Notes under the pieces: model-generated
The model's database searches: none
The model's input: the letters and a program-made list of their open reading frames with translations, nothing else
Told to the model about the DNA's origin: nothing
Translations under genes and position numbers: made by a program
From: Gammaproteobacteria bacterium
GTDB lineage: Bacteria; Pseudomonadota; Gammaproteobacteria; Acidiferrobacterales; SZUA-150
Direction: 5' to 3'
DNA length: 64,000 bases
Assembly (NCBI GenBank): GCA_029880545.1
Contig: JAOUOD010000009.1
Location: 1-64,000, forward strand
In this document: in pieces, positions 36,365-44,357 of the stretch
How the letters are laid out: each line of letters opens with the position of its first letter
How positions within the stretch are numbered: position 1 is the stretch's first letter

Positions 36365-36715
36365 CTAAAGACTTTTGCCATCAAAAAAACTGACCTCAAC
36401 CTTGTTCATATCCAGGTCATCAATACAGCCGAGGTTGACGCGGAAATGCCCGGGTTTGCGAAACGTGGCATGAAACGTATAGATACCACAGTGTCCGCAA
36501 AAGTAATGTTCGGCAATATGGCTGCCAAACTGGTACTTGCGCAGCACATCCTCCGAAGCGGTGATCTTCAATTCATCCGGGGCCAGTGTAAACCCGGACA
36601 TCAACGCGCCCTTGCGCTGGCAGATGGAGCAATTACACCTGACCGCTGACGTGATACCGGGCTGTTCGAATTCCCACTTCACGGCACCGCAATGACAGCT
36701 ACCCTGGTACTTCAT
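36365..36715 (-). CDS. GFA/CENP-V domain protein (copy 2)
   Basis: 116 aa. The same pattern as its neighbour: GSCHCGAV at the start, CNCSIC at about 28, CGHCG at about 72. The two proteins are clearly related but diverged outside the Cys motifs, so this is an old tandem duplication. Probably co-transcribed with copy 1 and with the carbinolamine dehydratase gene 26 bp upstream. A zinc-binding role is certain from the motif; the substrate is unknown. Confidence 0.85.
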   Translation of the reverse strand: MKYQGSCHCGAVKWEFEQPGITSAVRCNCSICQRKGALMSGFTLAPDELKITASEDVLRKYQFGSHIAEHYFCGHCGIYTFHATFRKPGHFRVNLGCIDDLDMNKVEVSFFDGKSL

Positions 36716-36741
36716 GCAGCAAGCCTCCGTCTGAACTGTAT

Positions 36742-37086
36742 TCAGGCTTCGGAATACAAGCCATCAGTCTTGGCAGCTACAATGAAATCGTTCTTGTGCA
36801 GCCCCTTGATCTTGTGACTCCACCACGACACCTCGACACTGCCCCATTCGGTCAATAGCGCCGGATGATGTCCCTGGGCTTCCGCCAGTTCGCCCACCTT
36901 GTTGGTAAATGCCAGTGCTTCAGCAAAGTTGGAGAAAGTGTAACGTCGCATCAGGCGATCAACACCATCAATCGTTACGATGGACCAGTCCGGCAGCTGC
37001 GCCATGTATTGCTCGCGCTCCGCGTCTGTCGCCAGCGGCGCACCGATCCTGCAGGCTTCACAATCACAGGTAATGAGTTGTTCCAT
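36742..37086 (-). CDS. phhB: Pterin-4a-carbinolamine dehydratase
   Basis: 114 aa from the ATG at 37086, chosen for its GGAG and because it gives the family's normal length. The catalytic [29 protein letters not shown] segment (family [EDKH]-x3-H-[HN]...W-x-H) is complete. It dehydrates 4a-hydroxy-tetrahydropterin, recycling the cofactor of aromatic amino-acid hydroxylases; some members act in molybdopterin or folate metabolism. No phenylalanine hydroxylase gene is present in the window, so the exact role is open. Confidence 0.88.
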   Translation of the reverse strand: MEQLITCDCEACRIGAPLATDAEREQYMAQLPDWSIVTIDGVDRLMRRYTFSNFAEALAFTNKVGELAEAQGHHPALLTEWGSVEVSWWSHKIKGLHKNDFIVAAKTDGLYSEA

Positions 37087-37326
37087 GAGTACTCCGGTAT
37101 TCAGCATAATAATGGTGTTTTATCATATTATACTCCTCCCCGGGCATACCCTGACAATCCCTGGTTGCTCTCAAGGGTCACACTCCATGATAACGGTCAC
37201 GGAGTGCCGCGACCGCTTCCGGGTTTCGGTCCTGTCACGCCAACACACGATTACCCGGGTTAATGGAGAACGGCATCAGGCTATAGTAATGTACCTGCAA
37301 ACAAACACGGGCTTCGGGATAAAACC

Positions 37327-37779
37327 ATGTCGAAATTCAAAACCGAACTGGGTCACGTGGTATTTTTTGTGTCTGACCTGGATGCGTCCATTGCATTCTA
37401 CAAGGATATCGTTGGCCTTGAAGAAACCGGGCGCACGTTTAATGGCCGGGCCGCCGTACTCACCGGTGGCAGCACACATCACGAATTGCTGTTGATACAG
37501 GTTGATGGTGAACGCGAACCACGACGGCGCGGCAGCATCGGGCTTTATCATGTGGGCTGGTGCGTTGGTGATAATCTTGATCAGCTAAGGGCCGCGTTAA
37601 AACGAGTCGAGGCAGCAGGAATTGAACCGATTGGCCTGTCTGACCACGGTATCAGTCACAGTCTCTACCTTTATGATCCTGATGGTAACGAAGTGGAGCT
37701 ATACGTCGACAACCCGGAATATGACTGGCAAACGCGTACGGACTGGCTGGACTACCCGGTCAAACCCCTGGAGCTGTAA
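37327..37779 (+). CDS. VOC-superfamily protein (extradiol dioxygenase-like)
   Basis: 150 aa, a single two-module VOC domain. Candidate metal ligands are His in ELGHVVFFV (about 10), His in LYHVGWCV (about 76) and Glu in GNEVELYVD (about 126). These are the 2-His-1-Glu positions of catechol 2,3-dioxygenases. Single-domain proteins of this type include lyases and resistance proteins too, so the activity is not fixed. It is divergent from phhB. Confidence 0.8.
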   Translation: MSKFKTELGHVVFFVSDLDASIAFYKDIVGLEETGRTFNGRAAVLTGGSTHHELLLIQVDGEREPRRRGSIGLYHVGWCVGDNLDQLRAALKRVEAAGIEPIGLSDHGISHSLYLYDPDGNEVELYVDNPEYDWQTRTDWLDYPVKPLEL

Positions 37780-37818
37780 CAAACCGACAGCCATCAGAAT
37801 TGGTGCTTCCCGCAACTG

Positions 37819-38190
37819 TCACGATGACAACCAGGATTCTGCCTCATCCCTTGTCGTAAATGTCTGGATCTGCTGTGGCAGACCCACGGACAGCTTCTCG
37901 TAAAGCCTGGCCAGACCCTTTGCCATTTCCTTGTCCAGCACCAGGGCGAGCCTGGCATTGCCCCGTTCCGGTGAACGCTTTCTCAGGGCAATAATATGAT
38001 TCAGTAATTTCATGTCGATCATGGCGTGATCCATTTCATTGCAATCCCACAAGGTATTGGCATCAGGAGGAAACTCCGCAGAACTGATGATGCCCGCCAT
38101 CGCACCGGTCAACTCTTCTATGGTAAAGCGCCCGGATATGGCTCCGTATAAAATTCTTTTTTTGTTGTCGTGATAGAATGATACAGGCAC
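37819..38190 (-). CDS. STAS/SpoIIAA-like small protein
   Basis: 123 aa, soluble. The pattern (strand KRILYGAISGRFTIEEL, then NTLWDCNEMDHA, then ARLALVLDKEMAKGLARLYEKL, then a C-terminal helix DEAESWL) resembles SpoIIAA-like/STAS-like proteins that often occur singly in gammaproteobacteria. No phosphorylatable Ser can be assigned with confidence. It lies between two plus-strand genes and is probably monocistronic. Function unknown. Confidence 0.65.
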   Translation of the reverse strand: MPVSFYHDNKKRILYGAISGRFTIEELTGAMAGIISSAEFPPDANTLWDCNEMDHAMIDMKLLNHIIALRKRSPERGNARLALVLDKEMAKGLARLYEKLSVGLPQQIQTFTTRDEAESWLSS

Positions 38191-38340
38191 GGGGCATCTC
38201 CTGTTGGGCTCGACTGTCTGCGCTGACAGCCGTTAATCCTACATCGCTTTACTGCTGAATCCAACACATAGTGAACATTGGTGCCTCGTTGTACCGGTTT
38301 TCATCTGCTTGTCTCCGGCAACCCGATCAATCCTAACAAG

Positions 38341-38359
38341 AATAATGATAATTTCTATT
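38341..38359. promoter_or_regulatory. Fur-box-like sequence upstream of the patatin gene
   Basis: AATAATGATAATTTCTATT matches the 19-bp Fur consensus GATAATGATAATCATTATC at 14 positions, by eye. It lies about 80 bp before the chosen start of the patatin gene, where a promoter would be expected. Confidence 0.4.
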
Positions 38360-38439
38360 GTGATCGTACCCAAAACACAGTACCTTGCTGTATTCAGGCA
38401 CCGCGTTCACAGACAACTTCCAAGGGATGGAGGACACAC

Positions 38440-40512
38440 ATGATACCGCGCTATTCTGCATCATCACTGGCCAGCCATTGGCAAATGATCAGCTACTCCG
38501 CCAACATTTGCCGCTTCAGCCTGATCACCCTGCTGGCCGGCTGCGTGTTACTGCTGGTTGGCCAGGGACAGGACCTGATTATCAGTACCGCCGAGCATGC
38601 AAACAAGCTGATAATGATTGCGCTGTTTGTTGGCAGTACCCTGCTCTGGGCCATGAGCGCAGCATTGTGGGCGCGCATTCTTATGTGGACAGAGTTTCCC
38701 GGAACCCCGCATGACAACCCGTTTCTCGACGATTACCGCCGGCAAGTGCCGCGCTATATCGCCTTGTTGCCATTCCTGGTTGTAATACTGGCCTCCTGGA
38801 AAGCAGGCGCACCGGCAACAGATTTCATCGGCCCGGCACTGGTCACTGGCATCATTTTTCTTTCCTATTTTTACCGACGGGAAATATTTCAAAAAAGCGC
38901 CCACCTGCTCAAGATGAAAACTGACCGGTTTGACCGCCCTGAGCTTCAGGCCACGCCTGCAATCGACCTGTTGTCGCCGATGCAATCGATGAAAGCCTGG
39001 GTGGGCCGGTTTGCTTTTGCGACCACGTTGGCCGGCCTGGTGCTGTTGCTGTGGGGAATTGTCAGCCCCTTAACGCTCGGATCGCTGTTCAATGCACTGA
39101 TCCTGATCATGATCTGGGGTGCGACGTTTCTGCCGCTGGGTAGCTGGATTACCTTTACTGCAAACAAAACCGGTTTGCCACTGGTCACCCTATCGCTGGT
39201 ACTGGCTGTCATCTTCAGCGCCTGGAACGACAACCACGCCATCAGGCCGCTCAAACGCGAAACCCAGGCGCAGCGAATTTCAGCCAGCGAACTGGTTGAT
39301 CGCTGGGCTGACAACCATTGCCAGAAGAAAGGCACAACTGTCGATTGCGGACCGATGGTGATTGTCGCCACTGCCGGTGGCGGCATCCGCGCAGCCTACT
39401 GGACCGGCCTGGTGCTGGGGACTCTTGAAGACGAGATTCCCGGATTCAATGATCGACTACTGGCAATCAGCGGTGTATCCGGTGGCTCGCTTGGCGCCGC
39501 CGTATATGGCGGCGTGGTATCCGGTGCCCATGCCAATGGCTGCAATGGCAAGGTCATGGAGTGCAGCACCGGCGTACTGTCCATCGATTACCTGTCGCCG
39601 TTATCGGCAAGCCTGTTATACCCGGATCTGCTGCAGCGCTTCCTGCCGGTTGCATTATTCACAGGTCGCGGCGCCACCCTTGAGCACGCATGGGAACAGG
39701 GATTCAGGGAAATCACTGGAACCGATGCGCTGGCCCAGTCATTCAGTGCACTGGGCCAGATTGATAACATGAAACCCTGGCCGGCCTTGTTCCTGAATGC
39801 GACATGGTCCAATAACGGCCGACGAATCGTCGCTTCAACTGTAGATATCAGCAGGGAACCGGCATTCCGGCTGGCCAATGATCAGCTTGGTGTCATCAAT
39901 TACGACATACGCCTGTCCACGGCTGCCCACAACAGCGCCCGTTTTCCGTATGTCAGTCCACCGGGAAGCTGGCACAAGGGCAAGGACAGTGACCTGGTTG
40001 CCGGGCGAATCAAGGGTCGATTACAGGATGGCGGTTTGTTTGAAAACTACGGCGCGGAGACTGCCATGGAAATTCTTGCCCTCGTCAAAAGCAAGCTGGC
40101 CGGCAAACGCTACCAGCCCATTATCATTCAGATCAGCAGCGATCCAACACTACCGGCCGACCTGGCAAAAAGCCCCAGGGGGCACGTTGCCAACTTCGGC
40201 TATGAAGTCATGACCACGATTCGGACCATGGCCAATACCCGCGTCGGCCGTGGCTCAGAAGCTGCCGTACGCCTGAGAGACATGGCAACAACCACCGGCA
40301 GTTACGCGCATTTTCGTATGTGCGATGGTGACAACAAGCGTGGTGAGCCGCCGCTGGGCTGGGCGTTATCACCCAAGGCGCAGCGGGCGATTCGCGGCTA
40401 CCTGCTGAACGAAACCGGCAACGGTACTCATAAAGATGAAAAGTGCAAGCCGGAGAATATCGCTCACGTTACGATGATCGCCCAGTGTTTATCCAGCCAA
40501 GGCTGCCGCTAA
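38440..40512 (+). CDS. Membrane-anchored patatin-like phospholipase
   Basis: 690 aa from the ATG at 38440, which has GGAGG 8 nt upstream; a longer frame from 38278 lacks a ribosome site. The N-terminal third holds four to six hydrophobic segments (about 20-290). The catalytic domain follows: an oxyanion loop GGGIRAAYW, a nucleophile motif GVSGGS (GxSxG) about 30 residues later, and the catalytic Asp in LQDGGLFENYG. This is a Ser-Asp dyad lipid acyl hydrolase facing the cytoplasm or inner leaflet. A decayed copy lies at about 50.0-50.4 kb. A Fur-like box upstream suggests iron control. Confidence 0.85.
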   Translation: MIPRYSASSLASHWQMISYSANICRFSLITLLAGCVLLLVGQGQDLIISTAEHANKLIMIALFVGSTLLWAMSAALWARILMWTEFPGTPHDNPFLDDYRRQVPRYIALLPFLVVILASWKAGAPATDFIGPALVTGIIFLSYFYRREIFQKSAHLLKMKTDRFDRPELQATPAIDLLSPMQSMKAWVGRFAFATTLAGLVLLLWGIVSPLTLGSLFNALILIMIWGATFLPLGSWITFTANKTGLPLVTLSLVLAVIFSAWNDNHAIRPLKRETQAQRISASELVDRWADNHCQKKGTTVDCGPMVIVATAGGGIRAAYWTGLVLGTLEDEIPGFNDRLLAISGVSGGSLGAAVYGGVVSGAHANGCNGKVMECSTGVLSIDYLSPLSASLLYPDLLQRFLPVALFTGRGATLEHAWEQGFREITGTDALAQSFSALGQIDNMKPWPALFLNATWSNNGRRIVASTVDISREPAFRLANDQLGVINYDIRLSTAAHNSARFPYVSPPGSWHKGKDSDLVAGRIKGRLQDGGLFENYGAETAMEILALVKSKLAGKRYQPIIIQISSDPTLPADLAKSPRGHVANFGYEVMTTIRTMANTRVGRGSEAAVRLRDMATTTGSYAHFRMCDGDNKRGEPPLGWALSPKAQRAIRGYLLNETGNGTHKDEKCKPENIAHVTMIAQCLSSQGCR

Positions 40513-40528
40513 AGTCATCGAAATGACT
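40513..40528 (+). terminator. Short hairpin after the patatin gene
   Basis: AGTCAT-CGAA-ATGACT follows the stop codon directly: a 6-bp stem with a tetraloop. No T-run follows, so termination is uncertain. The rest of the gap to 40774 shows no gene. Confidence 0.3.
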
Positions 40529-40774
40529 GCGGATGTGGCGTTCACGGGCGCCATCGGTCACCGGTGAAACTCAGCGCACCAGGCTACGGCCCAGCCGACA
40601 ACATCAACAGAGAGATCCCGACCCGGGGTGACGGCGCGCTGCAAACGCTACCCATTCCATCCAGGAACAACGCAATAGCACCCGCTCCGACTCTCGTTAC
40701 AACCTCAACAGTCCCAACCCGGCGTGAATCAACGAGGAATTCAAAGCCCTGCTACTTTGGATTCCGGATCAGCT

Positions 40775-41593
40775 TCAAGGCTGACCCGTCATCGTGCTGG
40801 ACGTTGTTCCGTGAATCTGTGGTAACAGAAAGTCCACGCCCACGTAGGTAAACACCAGCGCAATGAAACCCAAGATTGCCAATATCGCCGCGCGTCGTCC
40901 CCGCCAGTCCAGCGTGTAACGTGCATGCAGGTACGCCAGGAAGATCAACCAGGTGATGAAAGACCAGGTTTCCTTTGGATCCCAAAACCAGAGCTGGCCA
41001 AACACCCTGTCCCCCCAAAGCGCGCCCGTGACAATGCCCAGCGTGAGAAAACTGAGCGCAAAAAACGCCGCCCGGTAGGCCATCAGATCAAACAAGTCGG
41101 GCGATGCCTGGTTCTTGCGCTCCAGGTGCAGGTAACTGACTGAAGCCGCAAAGGTAATTGTCCATGCTGCATAACCAAGCAAGGTGGTTAATATATGAAA
41201 CTTCAGTAACAGGCTGTTGAAGATCGGGAGCTCAGGTTCAATCTGCGCCGGCAGAAAAGTCGCATAAAGCATCAGTCCCAGGCCTACCGGCAGCAGAAAG
41301 ACGCCGAGCATACGGTTCCGCTCCCTGAGCGCAAACAACAGAAAGACGCCGATAACCAGCAAGGCAAAAAATAATACAAACTCATAGGCGCTAAGCATTG
41401 GCACATGCCCCGCCCGGTACCAGCGCAAGCCAAGCAGCAGCAGATGCAGGACCCAGCCCACCCACAACACCCGTATTGCAACATGTGTCTGTAATACAGA
41501 CCCAAGTTTCCAGCTACGCAGGTGCCAGCCCCAGGCGACCAGGTATAGCGCCGTAGTCAGGGCAAACAAGGCAAATTCAAGTTTTTCAAGCAT
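40775..41593 (-). CDS. ccsA: Cytochrome c biogenesis protein CcsA/ResC (System II)
   Basis: 272 aa with about eight membrane helices. The heme-handling motif WFWDPKETWS, a variant of the WWD signature, lies at about 203-212, and conserved His residues flank it. CcsA with ResB forms the System II heme exporter and ligase that attaches heme to CxxCH apocytochromes in the periplasm. It overlaps the resB gene by 8 bp and ends the multiheme operon. Confidence 0.9.
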   Translation of the reverse strand: MLEKLEFALFALTTALYLVAWGWHLRSWKLGSVLQTHVAIRVLWVGWVLHLLLLGLRWYRAGHVPMLSAYEFVLFFALLVIGVFLLFALRERNRMLGVFLLPVGLGLMLYATFLPAQIEPELPIFNSLLLKFHILTTLLGYAAWTITFAASVSYLHLERKNQASPDLFDLMAYRAAFFALSFLTLGIVTGALWGDRVFGQLWFWDPKETWSFITWLIFLAYLHARYTLDWRGRRAAILAILGFIALVFTYVGVDFLLPQIHGTTSSTMTGQP

Positions 41594-42554
41594 CGTCAGT
41601 ATCTCTTTGCTCTTCGCGTTTGCGGTCCCGGTGGCGGAAATAGAAATGCCACACCAGCCCGGCGAACATGAGGATACTCCCCAGTATCAGTATCGGCTCT
41701 TGCGGACGGTTGTATACCTGCATTCCCGTGTACCGTTTTACCGGACCCAGCGACACGCTATATCCCTCGATTTTCAGCGGCCGATCACGGCGAACAATAC
41801 CGAGGGAACTCTTGGCGCCATCCTTGATGGTAAATAATTCCGCTTGCGGGGATTCACCCCTGACCAGGTTGTGCGCCATCATCGGTGTGTTGCCGAGGTT
41901 GATCAAAGGCGGTGACCAGGGTCGTACCGGGATCGTTTTCTCCCGGCGCAAGGGATCCTTTACGATCAGTTCGAAATACCAGCCGGTATCACTTATCGCG
42001 GGAAGCAAGGTAATGCCATCGACAGTGGCCGGGCTACCCGGCGCGGCCACCGTTGATACCCACTTTTTACCGTTTTTCAGCAGCGTGAGTCGGCTTTGCT
42101 GTTTCTTCTTCGGCAGCGCGGCCAGGTTAAAGCGGGGAAAGTCTTCCTGGCGGTATTCCTCGATCAACAATTCATCCAGCTGGATGGCAAACGGCAGGCC
42201 CGGGATAACCGTGATTTCATTTTCGATCAACTTGATCTTGTGGCGAAACCCGCTGAAGCCGCCATAGATGATTCCTGCAATCAACACCAGGATACCGAGA
42301 TGAGTAGTGATCACGCCGATGAGCGCGTTGCGACCCTTGTGCTTGAGGATGGATGGAATATGGAGAATCGTAATAAACAGCAGGCTGAGACCCAGTAAGC
42401 CCAAAAGGCCCAGGTACCACCAGGAGCTGAACACTTCCCGGTCGGGGAACAGACTGGCTGTGGTGGTAACTGCGGTGAGCAACACCAATAAGGGAATGGC
42501 GACCTTCAACGACGCCAGAAAGCGGAATACCTTGTTAACAACAGAGAGTATCAA
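41586..42554 (-). CDS. resB: Cytochrome c biogenesis protein ResB/CcsB (System II)
   Basis: 322 aa from a TTG at 42552-42554, chosen because it starts 4 nt after the upstream stop and keeps the family length. A frame reaching 42722 would run through the TPR gene. Hydrophobic helices at about 10-30, 45-65 and 80-105 are followed by a large periplasmic domain and a final helix before a charged tail (HRDRKREEQ). It is the ResB partner of CcsA. It is compact, about the size of short ResB proteins paired with a separate CcsA. Confidence 0.85.
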   Translation of the reverse strand: MILSVVNKVFRFLASLKVAIPLLVLLTAVTTTASLFPDREVFSSWWYLGLLGLLGLSLLFITILHIPSILKHKGRNALIGVITTHLGILVLIAGIIYGGFSGFRHKIKLIENEITVIPGLPFAIQLDELLIEEYRQEDFPRFNLAALPKKKQQSRLTLLKNGKKWVSTVAAPGSPATVDGITLLPAISDTGWYFELIVKDPLRREKTIPVRPWSPPLINLGNTPMMAHNLVRGESPQAELFTIKDGAKSSLGIVRRDRPLKIEGYSVSLGPVKRYTGMQVYNRPQEPILILGSILMFAGLVWHFYFRHRDRKREEQRDTDDA

Positions 42555-42558
42555 AGAC

Positions 42559-43128
42559 CTAATGAGCTTTGCTGTTGTTGTCGTTGGCCGCAGAAGTCTT
42601 TTCCGATTGATGGCCCGGTTGATGAGGGTTGCCGGCCTTGGCAGGTACGTCACCCTGGTTTTCAGCGGCGTAGCGCTCCAGCCTGGCCATGATATCCAGC
42701 AGCCCTTTTGCCTGCTCATCATTGGGATTGAGTTTGAGTACCGAAGCGAAATGGCTCTTGGCGAGCTTGATGTTGCCCATTTTGTAATAGGCTACCCCGA
42801 GCGCATACATAGCACCGGTATCATGGCTGTCTATCGCCAGGGCCTGCTCCAGGTAAATAACCGCAGATTCGAGGTCCTTTAGCATCAGGTGCGCCGAGCC
42901 CTGGAAATACCTGGCTTTCGCTCCCTGGGGGACGTCGGAAGGAATTTGCTCCAGCGACTTGAGTGCTTCCTGGTATTGCTTGTTGTTAAAGCTGGTGATG
43001 CCCGTTTGCAACAGCGTGTCCCATTTTGCGGACTGATCCGGTTGCAAAACAAAAAACCAGAGCAGGCCCGACAGGATCAACACAATAGTCGCGGTTGATC
43101 CGAGGACAATTTTCTGTTTGTTGGTCAT
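42559..43128 (-). CDS. Membrane-anchored TPR protein (CcmI/NrfG-like)
   Basis: 189 aa from the ATG at 43128, with GGAG 6 nt upstream. One N-terminal membrane helix (about 8-27) is followed by three TPR units at about 40-150: AKWDTLLQTGITSFNNKQYQEALKSL, ARYFQGSAHLMLKDLESAVIYLEQAL and AMYALGVAYYKMGNIKLAKSHFASVL. The tail is polar and rich in Asn, His and Lys. TPR proteins of this build present apocytochrome c to the heme ligase, and the gene runs directly into resB-ccsA. A Fur/FNR-like site lies about 57 bp upstream. Confidence 0.8.
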   Translation of the reverse strand: MTNKQKIVLGSTATIVLILSGLLWFFVLQPDQSAKWDTLLQTGITSFNNKQYQEALKSLEQIPSDVPQGAKARYFQGSAHLMLKDLESAVIYLEQALAIDSHDTGAMYALGVAYYKMGNIKLAKSHFASVLKLNPNDEQAKGLLDIMARLERYAAENQGDVPAKAGNPHQPGHQSEKTSAANDNNSKAH

Positions 43129-43184
43129 TACTACTCCAGGTAGACGCCGATGCAATCACCCCCGCCGTTAGTGCGGAGATCATT

Positions 43185-43203
43185 GATATTGATAATGATT
43201 CAA
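43185..43203. promoter_or_regulatory. Fur-like (or FNR-like) site upstream of the TPR-resB-ccsA genes
   Basis: GATATTGATAATGATTCAA matches 14 of 19 positions of the Fur consensus by eye. Its core TTGATAATGATTCAA also resembles an FNR site, but the half-sites are one base too far apart. It lies in the 145-bp gap (43129-43273) before the TPR gene and suggests a separate promoter for the maturation genes. Confidence 0.4.
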
Positions 43204-43273
43204 GCGGGTATGAAAAATCTTTTCCTGCGAAAAGTCAACGTGGTCAGCCGTACGTCCCCGAACCCGGCTACAA

Positions 43274-44347
43274 CTACTTTTTCTTCGCATATTTCTGCGC
43301 GTGGGGCAGAAATTGCAAAAATAGCCGCGGCGATTCACTGGATTGGTCCAGTCTTTCGGTGTGGTCGAACAGGTGAATCGAAAACTGGGTTAGCCGATTG
43401 AACTGGACATCCCAGGCGCCGCCGCCCGCGGTAACCCGCTTTCTGCGCAACTCCACGGTCCAGAAACCGTTTTCCCAGTGCCCCTTGGCATGCACATCGG
43501 CGGCATTGCCTTGCAGCTCAAAGGGCTCGTATTGCGGTGCATATTTTACCTGGCTGGATGGAGGAGACAGACGGCGGCTGGGCGCTGTCGCGTCGCGGGT
43601 ACCATCGAGCCTATGGCCGAAATACACGGTGTCCATTATCGGCCAACGCATATACTGCCGGTCCAGTTCATACCAGGAATTGTGCAAGTTGCCATCTTTG
43701 CGATCGGTAAACCGGAGATTCCATTCATCCTTTTTGTTTCTGCTCGCATAGGGCGTATTGCCGGGCAACTTTGCATCCTTGACCGATCCGCTCAAATCCA
43801 GCGCCCGGGCAACCGGATCTGTCCTGCCAGCCATCCAGTGCCAGGCATCAAAATCAAAAGCGTAGCCGGAAAGGAAAGACGGAAACCATTCGCAGCCGGC
43901 TTCAAAACTCAGCAGCAGGGAATCCTCAACCTGTGGCCCGGAAATGTATTTTTTCGACTTGCCGTCCCATACCCACGGATGGTGCAGGCGATCTTCACTG
44001 GCGTCGGCCCAACGAACGCGCATATACACATCCTGGTCGGTATACAGGGCCTTGATCCGGGCGGAATTGACACGGCCGAACGACAGCGGCACGGTGACCT
44101 CTTCGGCCTGCGCCCAGGCGGCTTCATTGTCGATTCCGTCCAGTTTAAAGTTGCCGGACGCGGTATAGCTAACCGGAATCCTGATGCCCTGCTTGAAGTC
44201 ATCCGGCTGCCAGCGATTATCGCTGACCTGCACCTTGAGAATGCCGCCGCTGAGGGTCGAGCGTTTGACTTCTGCCTGGGCGTTAGCCGCAAATAGCAGG
44301 CCCGCGGCCAAGGACAGGGCGATAAATTTCTTGTCATAGTGTCGCAT
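43274..44347 (-). CDS. Ethylbenzene-dehydrogenase-type heme-binding protein
   Basis: 357 aa from the ATG at 44347, with AGGGGA upstream; an in-frame extension to 44452 runs into the preceding gene. Signal peptide at about 1-25, ending AQA. The mature protein has the beta-sandwich pattern of the ethylbenzene dehydrogenase gamma subunit (EbdC/DdhC) family: GNFKLDGIDNEAAWAQAEEV, ALYTDQDVYMRVRWAD, then W- and D-rich strands. Family members bind heme b through Met and Lys in the periplasm and hand electrons to or from a molybdoenzyme. No molybdoenzyme gene is in the window; the direct neighbour is the multiheme cytochrome, 10 bp upstream. Confidence 0.8.
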   Translation of the reverse strand: MRHYDKKFIALSLAAGLLFAANAQAEVKRSTLSGGILKVQVSDNRWQPDDFKQGIRIPVSYTASGNFKLDGIDNEAAWAQAEEVTVPLSFGRVNSARIKALYTDQDVYMRVRWADASEDRLHHPWVWDGKSKKYISGPQVEDSLLLSFEAGCEWFPSFLSGYAFDFDAWHWMAGRTDPVARALDLSGSVKDAKLPGNTPYASRNKKDEWNLRFTDRKDGNLHNSWYELDRQYMRWPIMDTVYFGHRLDGTRDATAPSRRLSPPSSQVKYAPQYEPFELQGNAADVHAKGHWENGFWTVELRRKRVTAGGGAWDVQFNRLTQFSIHLFDHTERLDQSSESPRLFLQFLPHAQKYAKKK

Positions 44348-44357
44348 AGCCATTCCC

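Noticed and set aside
38278..38439. Upstream start for the patatin-like gene
   Set aside because: No ribosome site, and the added residues run through the promoter region and the Fur-like box; GGAGG precedes the ATG at 38440.
43185..43203. A clean FNR box in the maturation promoter
   Set aside because: The half-sites TTGA and TCAA are 7 bases apart, not 6, so a proper FNR site is not present; kept only as an ambiguous Fur/FNR-like site.
43150..43401. Plus-strand frame across the gap before the TPR gene
   Set aside because: It runs antisense into the heme-binding-protein gene and across the Fur-like site; no ribosome site.
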